64,000 nucleotides of DNA from Euzebyella saccharophila (GCF_014855495.1 NZ_JACYFJ010000001.1:434001-498000), one strand, 5' to 3'. Counted from the first letter of the stretch, positions 27,767 through 37,181 are shown. Notes: generated by a model from the letters alone, not told the origin. Translations and numbers: made by a program.

Positions 27767-28498
27767 TTAAATATTTTCCACGGAAGCGGCTGCCACTGCA
27801 ATATTCTCGGAAAAATAAGCTTCCAGTTCCCTTAAGGTTTCGGTAGAGGTTTCTATGTCCTTTACCACTTCGCCCTTATTGAGTACTACAATGCGCTCGC
27901 ACACCTCGGTTACATGTATAAGATCGTGACTGGAAACCAACACCGTTACCCCTTGCCGGGCGGCCAGGTCTTTTATGATGCCCTTGAGCCTAATTTGGGT
28001 GGAGGGGTCCAAGTTGGCAAAAGGCTCGTCTAAAATCACCACTTCGGGATCACCGATAAAACTGGCAACAATACCCGCTTTTTTCTGGTTTCCTTTGGAA
28101 AGGTCCCTCAAGTACTTTTTCTGCCCTAGGATCTCTCCATGGAAAAAGTCCTTATACTGGGCCAATAAAGCGTTTACATCGGCCTTGTTCCTGTTCCTTA
28201 ATTCCCCAATAAAATAAAAATACTCTTCCGGGGTAAGGTAGCCGATCAGAAATGATTCGTCTATAAAGGAGGATGTAAAGGTTTTCCACTCCTCACTTTG
28301 GTCTACCCTTACCTCATTATTGCTAATATGTCCGGTACTCGGCTGAATCAAATCCAACAACAAGCTGAACAAGGTGGTTTTGCCGGCACCATTATTACCT
28401 ACCAAACCAAAACTTTGTCCCTTAGGGATGTTCAATTCTTGAATGTTCAACACTAATTTGGAACCGTATTTTTTGGTGAGATTTTCAATATGAACCAT
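27767..28498 (-). CDS. ABC transporter ATP-binding protein
   Basis: This is the 243-residue ATPase of a two-gene ABC exporter. It has Walker A GLVGNNGAGKTT, the Q-loop region, signature LSKGNQKKAG (a LSGGQ variant common in ABC-2 type ATPases), Walker B VVILDEPFANLD and the H-loop VSSHDL. It starts 21 bp after the DUF5687 permease, so the two form one operon. Substrate is unknown; ABC-2 pairs of this kind export lipids, antibiotics or polypeptides. Confidence 0.92.
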   Translation of the reverse strand: MVHIENLTKKYGSKLVLNIQELNIPKGQSFGLVGNNGAGKTTLFSLLLDLIQPSTGHISNNEVRVDQSEEWKTFTSSFIDESFLIGYLTPEEYFYFIGELRNRNKADVNALLAQYKDFFHGEILGQKKYLRDLSKGNQKKAGIVASFIGDPEVVILDEPFANLDPSTQIRLKGIIKDLAARQGVTVLVSSHDLIHVTEVCERIVVLNKGEVVKDIETSTETLRELEAYFSENIAVAAASVENI

Positions 28499-28519
28499 CG
28501 ATCAATTATTTAAGTCTTC

Positions 28520-29995
28520 TTAACTATTCTTTTCTTTAAATCCGGCAATCATACCGTACTTCTTCTTTGCATATATTTTGGTGATGCTGTCTAAAATGGG
28601 CTTTCTAATGGCGAAACCCAAGATACCCAACAGGGCCAAAAAGGTAATCGCCATCTGAAAAGAGCCTAACCATGAAATCAACACAAACAAAATCATGGGC
28701 AGCCCGAACAAGGGAATACCCACCAAAAATTGGGCGGCACTGGCCCCTTGCATATTTCCCATGGCACTCTTGGCCAAATCAATGCGTTTCTTGTTCATGG
28801 AGCCAAAAAAGAGAATGACCGGCACATTCACACCCAAATTATAAAGGGCACAGGCGAAATTGATGGCCAAAGCTTCCCAACCAAAATAGACGTAGGGAAT
28901 GGATAAAAGAAACATCACTACCACGCTTACATAAATAAGTCCGGCTTTGGACTCCAAATAATCCCGTAGGGGAATGTTCTGCGACATCATCATTCCGTAA
29001 TACTCACTGTCCCACGCGGGAATGAACTGCCCAAAGTTCATTAAAAAAATACCTGTCATAAAAATTCCCACAAACACCAACATGGCCGAAGTGGGACCAA
29101 AGTCTTTCATGGTGTAAAAAATGAGTCCGTACAAAATCATGGCCAAGGAAATGAACACTTGGGTCTTGGTGCGCTTATTGCGCCATATCAATTTTAAATC
29201 CAATTGCAAAAAGGGTGCAATTTTTCCAAATCTGCGTGTCCAAGCCATTTCTGAGGTTTGCGCCTCCTTTGTTTTATTTTCCAAAGTGGCATCCAAAAAC
29301 AACTTGGTGCGCAAAAATTCGTAGTTGAGCCAATAGACGAATATCGCCAGACCAATTGGTATAATGACGAGATATGGCTGTTCATATAATCTATAAAATA
29401 ATGCGCCCAAGTACTCCGTAATTGGGACTAAATCAAAATACTCCAAGGCATAAAACACGCCTATAATGGTTGCGACCACTATCAAGATTTTATCGCTCTT
29501 ATTGACCAAAAAATTAATGTAGTTAATGGTCAAGACTATGGCGATGATTCCCAAAAGCCATCCTAGAATGTTCAGCACCGGAAAACCCTTGTAAAGTAGC
29601 ACCCCACAAAAAGGCAGGAAAAAGAAAAGGGACAAAAAATTATAAAAAGAGACGGCAGACCTACTTAAAATATAATGGGTGATGCTGCTCTTTTTAATGG
29701 GCAGTATCAAAAAAGGTTTGATATCCATCACCGGAAGCTTCTGCATAAAGTACCTGATAAATAGCTCAAGGCAGAAATAGTAAATCAAAAACCGATTGAT
29801 GATTTGAAAGGGACCGCTTTCAGGAAAAATCTTCTTCAGGGCAAAATAGGCGCCTATACCGGACATAATTAAGGAGACAGCCAAGTAGACCGCCATAAAA
29901 CCCATAAAGATTTTAATGCCCAAACTTTTACCAAAGGAAGATGACCTAAAGAACGATTTCCATTGTAAGCCCGTAAAGTTTTTGAACATCCGCAT
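28520..29995 (-). CDS. DUF5687 family ABC-type permease
   Basis: This is a 491-residue membrane protein with about 12 helices. It begins with the amphipathic MFKNFTGLQWKSFFRSSSFGKSLGIKIF and includes the long basic loop TRRFGKIAPFLQLDLKLIWRNKRTKTQVF, typical of ABC-2 permeases of the DUF5687 family. It is upstream of, and coupled to, the ATPase gene. It is divergent from the PaaE-like reductase across a 386-bp spacer. No substrate can be assigned. Confidence 0.82.
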   Translation of the reverse strand: MRMFKNFTGLQWKSFFRSSSFGKSLGIKIFMGFMAVYLAVSLIMSGIGAYFALKKIFPESGPFQIINRFLIYYFCLELFIRYFMQKLPVMDIKPFLILPIKKSSITHYILSRSAVSFYNFLSLFFFLPFCGVLLYKGFPVLNILGWLLGIIAIVLTINYINFLVNKSDKILIVVATIIGVFYALEYFDLVPITEYLGALFYRLYEQPYLVIIPIGLAIFVYWLNYEFLRTKLFLDATLENKTKEAQTSEMAWTRRFGKIAPFLQLDLKLIWRNKRTKTQVFISLAMILYGLIFYTMKDFGPTSAMLVFVGIFMTGIFLMNFGQFIPAWDSEYYGMMMSQNIPLRDYLESKAGLIYVSVVVMFLLSIPYVYFGWEALAINFACALYNLGVNVPVILFFGSMNKKRIDLAKSAMGNMQGASAAQFLVGIPLFGLPMILFVLISWLGSFQMAITFLALLGILGFAIRKPILDSITKIYAKKKYGMIAGFKEKNS

Positions 29996-30187
29996 TTACT
30001 TTGCTTGTTTTCAATGAGTGTAGGAAATGTACGAAATGTTACAAAAATCCTCTAACTTCCTGAGAAAATGTAAATGTTGTTTAAGAAAAAAACTTATTGA
30101 CAAATTGAATGAGTTTAGAAACCATTTATGAGTCATTTAATTTTAAAAGCTACTAAACAAACTAATTTAATTGGTGTATAAATACCT

Positions 30188-30197
30188 TCGTATACGA
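30188..30197. promoter_or_regulatory. TCGTATACGA palindrome, copy 1
   Basis: This is a perfect 10-bp palindrome inside the shared 13-mer TTCGTATACGATT (30187-30199). It lies about 190 bp from both flanking start codons (29995 and 30382). It may be an operator or a chromosome-organisation site; the binding protein is unknown. Confidence 0.45.
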
Positions 30198-30346
30198 TTC
30201 TAAAGTTCAATTTATCATTAAAATTCTTTTAAATCTATTATCCAAACAAGCATCCTTCCAACGTAATGTATATTGATAACCATAGTAACCAATCGCCTAT
30301 TGCTGGATTTTTTATGTTTTCTCCTTAAAATAGCGGTCCCATTGCT

Positions 30347-30354
30347 TAATTTTG
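30347..30354 (+). promoter_or_regulatory. candidate -7 promoter box of the PaaE-like reductase gene
   Basis: TAATTTTG matches TAnnTTTG and ends 27 bp before the ATG at 30382, a sensible position. No clear -33 element is seen. Confidence 0.4.
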
Positions 30355-30381
30355 CAGTCTATTTTGCGATAAAAACATCTC

Positions 30382-31431
30382 ATGAGTAAATTTCATTCCC
30401 TTACGGTCAAGCATATAAAGCCATTGACACCTAGTTCAGTGGCCATAACTTTTTCGGTTCCCAAAGATTTGATCCAGACTTTCGACTTTATTCCAGGTCA
30501 GTACATCACCATCAAAAAAGAAATAAAGGGCAAGGAATTACGCAGGGCTTACTCCATTTGCTCCTCGCCTAAGAGCGACTCCTTCACAATTGGAGTTAAA
30601 AAAGTGGAGCGAGGTGGTTTTTCGGACTATGCCCATAATAAATTAGCGGCAGGGGATGTTTTGGAAGTAATGCCCCCTGAAGGCAGGTTTACCTTTGCCC
30701 CTACCGAAAACCCCAAAACAGTGGCCGCTTTTGCCGCAGGAAGCGGAATTACACCCATAATGAGCATTGTTAAGGCCGTTTTGGCCAGCAACCCCGTAAG
30801 CAAGTTTGTTTTGGTCTACGGGAACAAATCTCAGAACGAGACCATGTTCTATACGGATTTGGCCAAGTTGGAACTCGATTATCCGGATCGCTTTTTTGCC
30901 TATTTTATCAATAGCCAGACCCAAGAAGACAATTCCCTTTTTGGTCGTATAGACAGTTCTACGGTCAATTACATTCTAAAAAACAAGCATAAGGATACCA
31001 ATTTTGATGCCTTTTACCTTTGCGGTCCCGAAGCCATGATCAATCAGGTTTCCGATACCCTACAGGATAATGACATCCCCAAGGACAAAATTCACTTTGA
31101 ACTTTTTACCACTACCGAGATTTTAGATGAAATGCCGGTAAATGCCGAAGGGCAAACCAATGTAAAGGTCATTTTGGAAGATGAGGAGTTCAACCTTACT
31201 ATGGATAGAAAAGAACTTGTTCTAGACGCGGTGCTCAAACAAAATATCGATGCGCCGTATTCTTGTCAAGGGGGCGTATGCAGTAGCTGTATTGCACGGG
31301 TTACCGAAGGAAAAGCAGAAATGGTGAAAAATCAAATTCTCACGGATGGAGAAATTGAGGAAGGCTTTATACTTACTTGCCAAGCATTGCCCATTACTCC
31401 CAATTTAACCGTTGATTTTGATGACGTCTAG
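30382..31431 (+). CDS. ferredoxin-NADP reductase/2Fe-2S oxidoreductase, PaaE-like
   Basis: This 349-residue electron-transfer flavoprotein has three domains. The FAD domain (1-100) has RRAYSICSSP, the flavin-binding RxYS motif; the NAD(P) domain (about 105-230) has AAGSGITPIMSIV and FYLCGPEAMI; the C-terminal plant-type 2Fe-2S ferredoxin has ligands C295, C300, C303 and C333. This order is that of PaaE, the reductase of phenylacetyl-CoA epoxidase, and of related hydroxylase reductases. No paaABCD genes are nearby, so the partner oxygenase is open. A short hairpin after the stop (TCCGT-A-rich-ACGGA) may be a weak terminator. Confidence 0.88.
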   Translation: MSKFHSLTVKHIKPLTPSSVAITFSVPKDLIQTFDFIPGQYITIKKEIKGKELRRAYSICSSPKSDSFTIGVKKVERGGFSDYAHNKLAAGDVLEVMPPEGRFTFAPTENPKTVAAFAAGSGITPIMSIVKAVLASNPVSKFVLVYGNKSQNETMFYTDLAKLELDYPDRFFAYFINSQTQEDNSLFGRIDSSTVNYILKNKHKDTNFDAFYLCGPEAMINQVSDTLQDNDIPKDKIHFELFTTTEILDEMPVNAEGQTNVKVILEDEEFNLTMDRKELVLDAVLKQNIDAPYSCQGGVCSSCIARVTEGKAEMVKNQILTDGEIEEGFILTCQALPITPNLTVDFDDV

Positions 31432-31502
31432 GCAATTTGACTAACACTTTGTTTTAAGTCCGTAAAAAAACGGATTGGGCTACCACGGTACCGCCTGCCG
31501 CC

Positions 31503-31510
31503 TACCTTTG
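31503..31510 (+). promoter_or_regulatory. candidate -7 promoter box of the SLC13 permease gene
   Basis: TACCTTTG fits TAnnTTTG and lies 23 bp before the ATG at 31534. A TTG at 31475 is 25 bp upstream, somewhat too far for a typical -33 box. Confidence 0.35.
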
Positions 31511-31533
31511 TTAGAACTGCTAACCATTAAGGT

Positions 31534-33372
31534 ATGACGTGGGAAATCATTTTAGTGTTCCTGATTATTCTGGGAGTCATTGTACTGTTTGCCTTTGAGG
31601 TTTTTCCCATTGACAAGATTTCCTTTTGCATCATTGCCGTGCTATTGCTTACGGGGCTTGTTTCTCCGGAAGAAGCGGTGAGCGGATTCTCCAATAAGGC
31701 GGTCATTACCATTTTATGTCTTATGATACTAGCCATTGGCCTAGAAGAGAACGGCGCTATTTCTTGGTTGGCAAAAGGACTGAAAGTGCTCAAAAATTGG
31801 CCTGTTGTATTGGCTATGCTTGCTGTCATGCTTATTGCAGGAAGCATATCTGCCTTCGTAAGTTCTACCGCCGTGGTCATTGTCTTCATTAAAATTGTGG
31901 CAGAGCTTAAGGAAAAATACCAGCTACCCCCCGGAAAATTACTTTTACCCATTTCATTTGCCAGTATTTTAGGGGGAAGTTGTACTCTTATGGGAACCTC
32001 GACCAATCTCTTGGTGAACAACATTTCTTCTCGATACACGGGAGAAAAGCTGGGCTTTTTTGAATTTAGTTTAATGGGAATTATCTTCTTGGGAATATCC
32101 GTGGGTATCATTGCTCTTTTCTACCGCTTCTTGCCTAAGGATGCCAAGGGACTTTCGGATAAGTATGATCTAGACCGTTATTTGATGACCCTAAAGGTAG
32201 ACCAAGACTCCTCACTGGTTGGCAAAGAGTTGGGAAATTCCTTTATGTTCAAAGAATCAGGAATTACCATTTTGCGTTTGACCCGAAATCGCATGGACCA
32301 GCAAATTCATAAGAACCTACAAATAAAATCTGGAGATGTGCTCCTGTTACATTGTAGTCTGGAAAATTTACAATGGATGCGGGGCGAAGGCTATTTTGAA
32401 GAAGATGTAGACCATTTGGATGACCTAGAAAACAAAAGCGACTATCCGATTAAAAAAGTCGGTTCTAAAAAGAAGGATAAAGCAGAAGAAGAGGAAAAAT
32501 CCGATGTGCTTTTGGAGCTAATTCTTTTACCAGGTTCCCGATTTATAGGGAGGACTTTGGAACAGCTACGCAGAATGATCGTCCCCAGAGCTATACCCTT
32601 GGCGGTGAACAAGCGAAAAAAACTCACCAACCTTAAAAACAGGTTGTACCAGAGTAATAAGGATTTTACCAGACTTAGGGTGGGAGACCGACTCCTTATT
32701 CAAACTGATGCCAGTTATGTGCCCAATTTTGAGAACAGCAATAATTTGGCCGTACTCAACCAATTTGAAGGCAGGCCTCCCTCTTCCAGCTACAAAAGAA
32801 ATCTGTCGATTATCATCCTAATTGGTACTATCATCATGGCAGCTACCGGAATTTTCGAGGTAATGACCAGCGTTATTACCGGTACATTGGCCATGCTTTT
32901 ATTCAAATGTGTGGAGCTGAATCACATCTATGAAAAAATCAATTGGCAAATCATTTTTCTATTGGCAGGGATGATTCCCTTGGGAATAGCGATGACCAAT
33001 GCAGAGGCAGATGCTTGGATTACCAAAGAACTACTTCAGTTCATGGATGGCCAAAAACCCCTGATCAATATTGGCATTCTCTTTCTTACGACAATGCTCC
33101 TCAGTGGAGTGGTATCTAACAATGCTACGGCCATTATCATGGCACCAATCGGCATTTCCTTGGCAAAAGGGCTAGCCTTGGACCCTAAGCCCTTTATCTT
33201 GGCAGTAATGTTCGCGGCAAATTTTAGCTTTTTCACCCCTCTAGGCTACCAAACCAACGCCTTGATTTTTAGTATGGGTATTTATAAATTCAAGCATTTT
33301 GCCATTATAGGAGGTGTTATCTCCCTTGTTTTGTGGATTGTGGGAACCCTTCTTCTTAGTAGTATGTTATGA
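31534..33372 (+). CDS. SLC13-family permease with two RCK_C/TrkA-C domains
   Basis: This 612-residue inner-membrane transporter has two membrane halves separated by a soluble insert. The membrane parts carry the DASS signatures: CTLMGTSTNLLVNN, a SNT-like Na/substrate motif, and LSGVVSNNATAIIMAPI in the second half. The insert (about 215-400) contains two TrkA-C-like domains (SSLVGKELGNSFMFKESGITILRLTRN and SRFIGRTLEQLRRM), joined by a Lys/Glu-rich linker (KVGSKKKDKAEEEEK). Relatives move dicarboxylates or sulfate with sodium. It overlaps the convergent patatin gene by 6 bp. Confidence 0.88.
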   Translation: MTWEIILVFLIILGVIVLFAFEVFPIDKISFCIIAVLLLTGLVSPEEAVSGFSNKAVITILCLMILAIGLEENGAISWLAKGLKVLKNWPVVLAMLAVMLIAGSISAFVSSTAVVIVFIKIVAELKEKYQLPPGKLLLPISFASILGGSCTLMGTSTNLLVNNISSRYTGEKLGFFEFSLMGIIFLGISVGIIALFYRFLPKDAKGLSDKYDLDRYLMTLKVDQDSSLVGKELGNSFMFKESGITILRLTRNRMDQQIHKNLQIKSGDVLLLHCSLENLQWMRGEGYFEEDVDHLDDLENKSDYPIKKVGSKKKDKAEEEEKSDVLLELILLPGSRFIGRTLEQLRRMIVPRAIPLAVNKRKKLTNLKNRLYQSNKDFTRLRVGDRLLIQTDASYVPNFENSNNLAVLNQFEGRPPSSSYKRNLSIIILIGTIIMAATGIFEVMTSVITGTLAMLLFKCVELNHIYEKINWQIIFLLAGMIPLGIAMTNAEADAWITKELLQFMDGQKPLINIGILFLTTMLLSGVVSNNATAIIMAPIGISLAKGLALDPKPFILAVMFAANFSFFTPLGYQTNALIFSMGIYKFKHFAIIGGVISLVLWIVGTLLLSSML

Positions 33373-34149
33373 TTTTTGGGAAAGCAAGGTGTCCAATGAT
33401 GCCCTCGCTTGATCATATCCTATGGCATACGCCTTTTCAATTCCCTTACGATCTAGCACACCAATATGTTCCAGTCCCTTAAATTCAAGAAGCAAATCGC
33501 AAGATTCCAGTTTTTTTCGGTTGATGGCATATATCATTAATCCGGTTACGCGTCCGGTCAATTGCAAAGAATTCTTCAAAGCATTTTTTTCAAGATGGCT
33601 AACCACGGATACATTGCTCCCGAGCAAAAAATCAACCTTACCTTCTACGGGTTCCGAAGGAAAGTTGTTCATGATTCCGCCATCGGCATATAACTGTCCA
33701 TTTAATTCTACAGGACTAAAAACGGGCGGTAATGCAGCTGATGCCAGTAAAGGACCGATTAGTTCTCCTTCGGAAAAATAAGCAAGCTCCCCATTTTGCA
33801 GATTGGTAGCCACAACGTGCAGTTTGCGCTTCAGTTTTTCAAAACTATCTTCCGGAAAGTACACCCTAAAAACATCAAAATACCTATCGGTATCAATAAA
33901 TCCTGGTTTTACAATGGTAAGAAAGTTATACTTGAACAACGGTGTTTCCTTAAAGAAGGATAGCATTTCGGTTACCGAATTACCATTGGCGTACAAAGCC
34001 CCAACCAACGCTCCTACGCTACTGCCGCTTACGACGTTAGCAGAAATATCATATTCGTTCAGGGCTCGGATGACCCCAATATGGGCCATTCCACGAACGC
34101 CACCGCCTGATAGAATTAAGCCTAAGGATTTACTCGGAAATGCTTTCAT
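33367..34149 (-). CDS. patatin-like phospholipase family protein (RssA-like)
   Basis: This is a serine acyl hydrolase with a Ser-Asp dyad. The 260 residues contain the oxyanion loop LSGGGVRGMAHIG, the nucleophile elbow SGSSVGA (GXSXG) and the catalytic Asp in YADGGIMNNFP. Length fits the short cytoplasmic RssA/YchK group; no signal peptide is visible. It probably hydrolyses phospholipids or acyl esters. Its start lies just 17 bp downstream of the htrA terminator hairpin, so there is little room for a separate promoter. Confidence 0.9.
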   Translation of the reverse strand: MKAFPSKSLGLILSGGGVRGMAHIGVIRALNEYDISANVVSGSSVGALVGALYANGNSVTEMLSFFKETPLFKYNFLTIVKPGFIDTDRYFDVFRVYFPEDSFEKLKRKLHVVATNLQNGELAYFSEGELIGPLLASAALPPVFSPVELNGQLYADGGIMNNFPSEPVEGKVDFLLGSNVSVVSHLEKNALKNSLQLTGRVTGLMIYAINRKKLESCDLLLEFKGLEHIGVLDRKGIEKAYAIGYDQARASLDTLLSQKS

Positions 34150-34165
34150 TGCGGAAAAAATACAA

Positions 34166-34198
34166 AATGCCGCATTGAAATAAGCTCAATGCGGCATT
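34166..34198 (-). terminator. rho-independent terminator of htrA
   Basis: A perfect 13-bp stem (AATGCCGCATTGA, 34166-34178, and its complement at 34186-34198) encloses a 7-base loop. On the minus strand it is followed by TTTTGTATTTTTT. It ends the htrA message immediately before the patatin start. Confidence 0.85.
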
Positions 34199-34224
34199 AA
34201 AATTACTTAAAATAGAATTTAAGA

Positions 34225-35742
34225 TTAGGAGTCCATTCCAAAGGCATAGTAATAGGTTTCCGAAGAACCTTCATAAATCCCTTGTATCATTACTCCGCCT
34301 GACTTCCCATCCAGCGCTTTAGCAACATCTTCTACATCCTTCACCTTTTTCCCGTCTATATGGGTAATGATGAAACCTTCACGCATCTGGGTCTGTTTTC
34401 TAATTTTTCCAGGGTACAACCTTGTAACTTGCACTCCCCCATCTAAATCTAGCTTTTCGGCCAACTCGGAATCCAAGGTTTCAAAATCGGCACCCAAAAG
34501 ATTCAGCACTTCTTTCTTTTCGCGCTTAACGATGTCAGTTGTACCGTTGGCATTTTCAAGCACAACATCAAACTCTTTCTCTTTACCGTCTCTTTTTACC
34601 GTAATACGCACTTCGTCCCCAGGTCTTTTGCTAGCAATCAACTCTTGCAATCTTGGCGAAGTTCCTACCAAGACGTCATCAACTTTGGTGATAATATCTC
34701 CAGATTCAATTCCGGCCTTATCGGCGGCGCTGTTTTCACCTACCTGTTCAATCCAAACACCTTTGGAGAATTCAACATCTTTTTCTTTCGCCAAAGAACC
34801 GTCCATCGTTCGGATGCTAACGCCCAACATACCACGCTGCACATTTCCATACTTCAACAAATCTTCCACCACCTTGGTCACGATATTACTTGGCACGGCA
34901 AATCCGTATCCTGTATAGGTTCCGGTTCTACTGGCAATTGCTGTGTTGATACCTACCAAATTGCCTTCCAAGTTCACTAAGGCTCCTCCACTATTGCCAG
35001 GATTTATAGCCGCATCGGTCTGAATAAAACTCTCCACGGCGAATTTTTCCTTATTAATATGGATGCTTCTGGCTTTTGCACTTACGATACCGGCCGTAAC
35101 GGTAGAATTTAACCCTAATGGATTACCGACCGCCAATACCCATTCACCAACCTCTACATCATCAGAATTAACCAAGGCCATAGTTTTTAGGTCGTCCGCA
35201 TCAATCTGAATCAAGGCTAAATCAGTGGTCGGGTCCGTACCGATAACCTTTGCCTTATACGATTCATTGTTGTAAAGAGTAACTTCAACCTCATCGGCAT
35301 TATCAATCACATGGTTATTGGTAACGATATAGCCTTTCTCATTAATAATTACTCCTGAACCTGTACCCACCATTGGCTGAGACTGCATGCCCCCTTCAGG
35401 TATCTGCCCTTTGAACATATCACCAAAAAACTCTTTAAAGGGATCCGGTAGTTCGCGAGCGCCACCCATATTCTGTGAGCGTGTTTGAATAGATTTGATA
35501 TGCACCACAGCATCCAATACCTCCTTACTGGTATCGGTAAAGTCTAGCGGCTTGATATTTCCATCCGCATCTGCCGTGTATAACACTTGTTTGCCCTCCA
35601 CTCCTTTTACTTGAGTGATAGTCACCTCATCTTTTTGGGTATACTCGTACCCCTTAATGACAGCAAAACTAACTGCCAATGCAATAATTGCTGAAAACAA
35701 ATACACTTTCCAGCTGGAAGTGCTTCTTGAATTATTTGTCAT
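34225..35742 (-). CDS. HtrA/DegP periplasmic serine protease
   Basis: This is a 505-residue trypsin-like protease and chaperone of the periplasm. An N-terminal hydrophobic segment (about 12-28) exports or anchors it. The catalytic triad is complete: His in NNHVIDNADEVEV, Asp in DPTTDLALIQID and Ser in INPGNSGGALVN. Two PDZ domains follow, at about 300-390 (RGMLGVSIRTMDGSLA, GIESGDIITKVDDVLV) and 410-500. It should degrade misfolded envelope proteins. Its terminator is at 34166-34198, and a small membrane ORF lies upstream. Confidence 0.94.
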   Translation of the reverse strand: MTNNSRSTSSWKVYLFSAIIALAVSFAVIKGYEYTQKDEVTITQVKGVEGKQVLYTADADGNIKPLDFTDTSKEVLDAVVHIKSIQTRSQNMGGARELPDPFKEFFGDMFKGQIPEGGMQSQPMVGTGSGVIINEKGYIVTNNHVIDNADEVEVTLYNNESYKAKVIGTDPTTDLALIQIDADDLKTMALVNSDDVEVGEWVLAVGNPLGLNSTVTAGIVSAKARSIHINKEKFAVESFIQTDAAINPGNSGGALVNLEGNLVGINTAIASRTGTYTGYGFAVPSNIVTKVVEDLLKYGNVQRGMLGVSIRTMDGSLAKEKDVEFSKGVWIEQVGENSAADKAGIESGDIITKVDDVLVGTSPRLQELIASKRPGDEVRITVKRDGKEKEFDVVLENANGTTDIVKREKKEVLNLLGADFETLDSELAEKLDLDGGVQVTRLYPGKIRKQTQMREGFIITHIDGKKVKDVEDVAKALDGKSGGVMIQGIYEGSSETYYYAFGMDS

Positions 35743-35835
35743 TTTTCACCATGTATATGTATTAAACTTCCTTTTGATTGACTATCATTTCTGGAATTTT
35801 TGTCAGAGAAACGGACATTTTGTCCTGCTCTGCCA

Positions 35836-35988
35836 TTAAAAATTCCTTACCCGGTTGTTCTTCTTTCGAACACGTACGGGAACCGGCTTGTTAAAAAGAT
35901 AGTCTTTTAAAATGGTTCTCATAGTAAATACCAAAAAACCTAGATAGACCAAGCCGCTTATCATCATTAAAACTGTTAACTTTTCCAT
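35836..35988 (-). CDS. possible small single-pass membrane protein
   Basis: From the ATG at 35988 this frame gives 50 residues with one hydrophobic helix (about 4-24, LTVLMMISGLVYLGFLVFTMR) and a strongly basic tail (PVPVRVRKKNNRVRNF). The upstream extension to 36054 lacks membrane character, so I prefer the shorter form. The positive-inside pattern supports a real membrane protein, but there is no family match. It lies 93 bp upstream of htrA on the same strand. Confidence 0.45.
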   Translation of the reverse strand: MEKLTVLMMISGLVYLGFLVFTMRTILKDYLFNKPVPVRVRKKNNRVRNF

Positions 35989-36493
35989 ATTATCTAAAAA
36001 ATTTAAGAAACTAACTAAACACCTCTTTGTTTTCAATTCTTGTGCCAACAGCAAACTGACAATTCATAAATTATTTTTAAAAAATTGACTCAAATAGGGT
36101 TCAACTGTGAAGTTTGTTAACAAATAGGCTATCTAACCTTCCCCCATTGGCCAAAAAAGCAGAAATAGTACGCCACAACCTTCAAAATACCAGCAAGATC
36201 AGTAGCAAATAATCGTATACGAATGTTCGAAGAAGCGCTTATTTTAAATACGGCACACCTGTTCCTATTAATTTTTTACAGCAAATTGAAGAGTACATCC
36301 ATATGCGTAGGATTAGTGACTTGAATTTTAACCGCTACATTACTTAGTATCCAACATATTCTGATATCCTGAACTATAATTCATACATTTAATTAAAAAC
36401 CTATTGTTTTATTTAGAACGAATCTTTTTTGAACCTATACTGTAATGTTCAATTTCCTTATCCGTACTAATGAAAAACTAGCGTAAAGCATTT
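35989..36493. other. 505-bp intergenic region before the arsenosugar-type locus
   Basis: No gene is visible. It is AT-rich and contains the second TCGTATACGA palindrome (36213-36222). I cannot place the promoter of the 36494 gene with confidence. Confidence 0.5.
36213..36222. promoter_or_regulatory. TCGTATACGA palindrome, copy 2
   Basis: This is the same 10-bp palindrome within the 13-mer TTCGTATACGATT, here on the minus strand (AATCGTATACGAA at 36211-36223). It lies about 275 bp upstream of the 36494 gene. Confidence 0.45.
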
Positions 36494-37174
36494 TTGTTGA
36501 ACGAGAACCAACTGCATACCGCCATTTTAGTATTTGCACAAAGTGCGAAGCTAGAAGCCATGCGAAAACCCATTCGTAATGCTGAGGCAGTATTTGATGC
36601 TTTAAACAAACACACGCTTTCCGTAGTGCAGGCCTCTGGTTTACCCTATTTAATCTGGGATGAAGAAAAACAAATTGGCGAAACCTTTGCCGAACGTTTT
36701 TCTAACGCATTACAGGCCGTTTTTGACCGGGGCTATAAAAATGTAATTTCTATTGGTAACGATAGCCCTAACTTAACGGTTTCCAAACTTAAACAGGCTT
36801 ACCACCAAATCTGCAAGGGCAAAACCGTTTTAGGTCCTTCTACGGATGGGGGCTTATATCTAATTGGTATAAACCGAACCCATTTTAATTACAACGATTT
36901 TAAGCGCTTGCCTTGGGAACGGATTTCGCTTTTTAAACGTATTTCGGAATCTTTTGGCTTAACGGGTGAAATTCATCAGTTAGAAACCTTGACAGATATT
37001 GATTCTGAAGAAGATATACTAAAGGTACTCCAGAAACGCCTAGCACATGCTTTAAAAAAAGCCTTGATGCTTGGTCTATCCAGACAAGCATCGCCTAAAA
37101 ACGACACACACCTTAGCTATACAACACACTACCCGTCTACCTTCTATAACAAAGGCTCTCCCCAGTATATCTAA
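36494..37174 (+). CDS. TIGR04282-type glycosyltransferase (DUF2064), arsenosugar-associated
   Basis: This 226-residue protein has a nucleotide-sugar transferase-like fold. Visible blocks are AILVFAQSAKLEAMRKPI, NVISIGNDSPNLTVSKLKQAY and GKTVLGPSTDGGLYLIGINR, with the DSP and DGG motifs of DUF2064. In TIGR04282 these genes accompany ArsS radical SAM enzymes, and ArsS is encoded at the far end of this block. No ATG precedes the first β-strand: an upstream ATG at 36473 is closed by TAG, so TTG at 36494 or 36497 must start it. The C-terminal 35 residues are basic, low in conservation and probably flexible. Confidence 0.75.
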   Translation: MLNENQLHTAILVFAQSAKLEAMRKPIRNAEAVFDALNKHTLSVVQASGLPYLIWDEEKQIGETFAERFSNALQAVFDRGYKNVISIGNDSPNLTVSKLKQAYHQICKGKTVLGPSTDGGLYLIGINRTHFNYNDFKRLPWERISLFKRISESFGLTGEIHQLETLTDIDSEEDILKVLQKRLAHALKKALMLGLSRQASPKNDTHLSYTTHYPSTFYNKGSPQYI

Positions 37175-37181
37175 GCTGTCG

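Larger units (their letters stand above)
29996..30381. other. 386-bp divergent intergenic region with a TTCGTATACGATT palindrome
   Basis: No gene is visible. It holds the 10-bp palindrome TCGTATACGA at 30188-30197, one of three intergenic copies in the window, and a -7-like box at 30347-30354. The rest is AT-rich. Confidence 0.55.

Noticed and set aside
31527-32111. 194-codon minus-strand frame opposite the SLC13 permease gene
   Set aside because: It lies wholly within a well-supported membrane protein gene and its translation looks like the antisense of hydrophobic helices.
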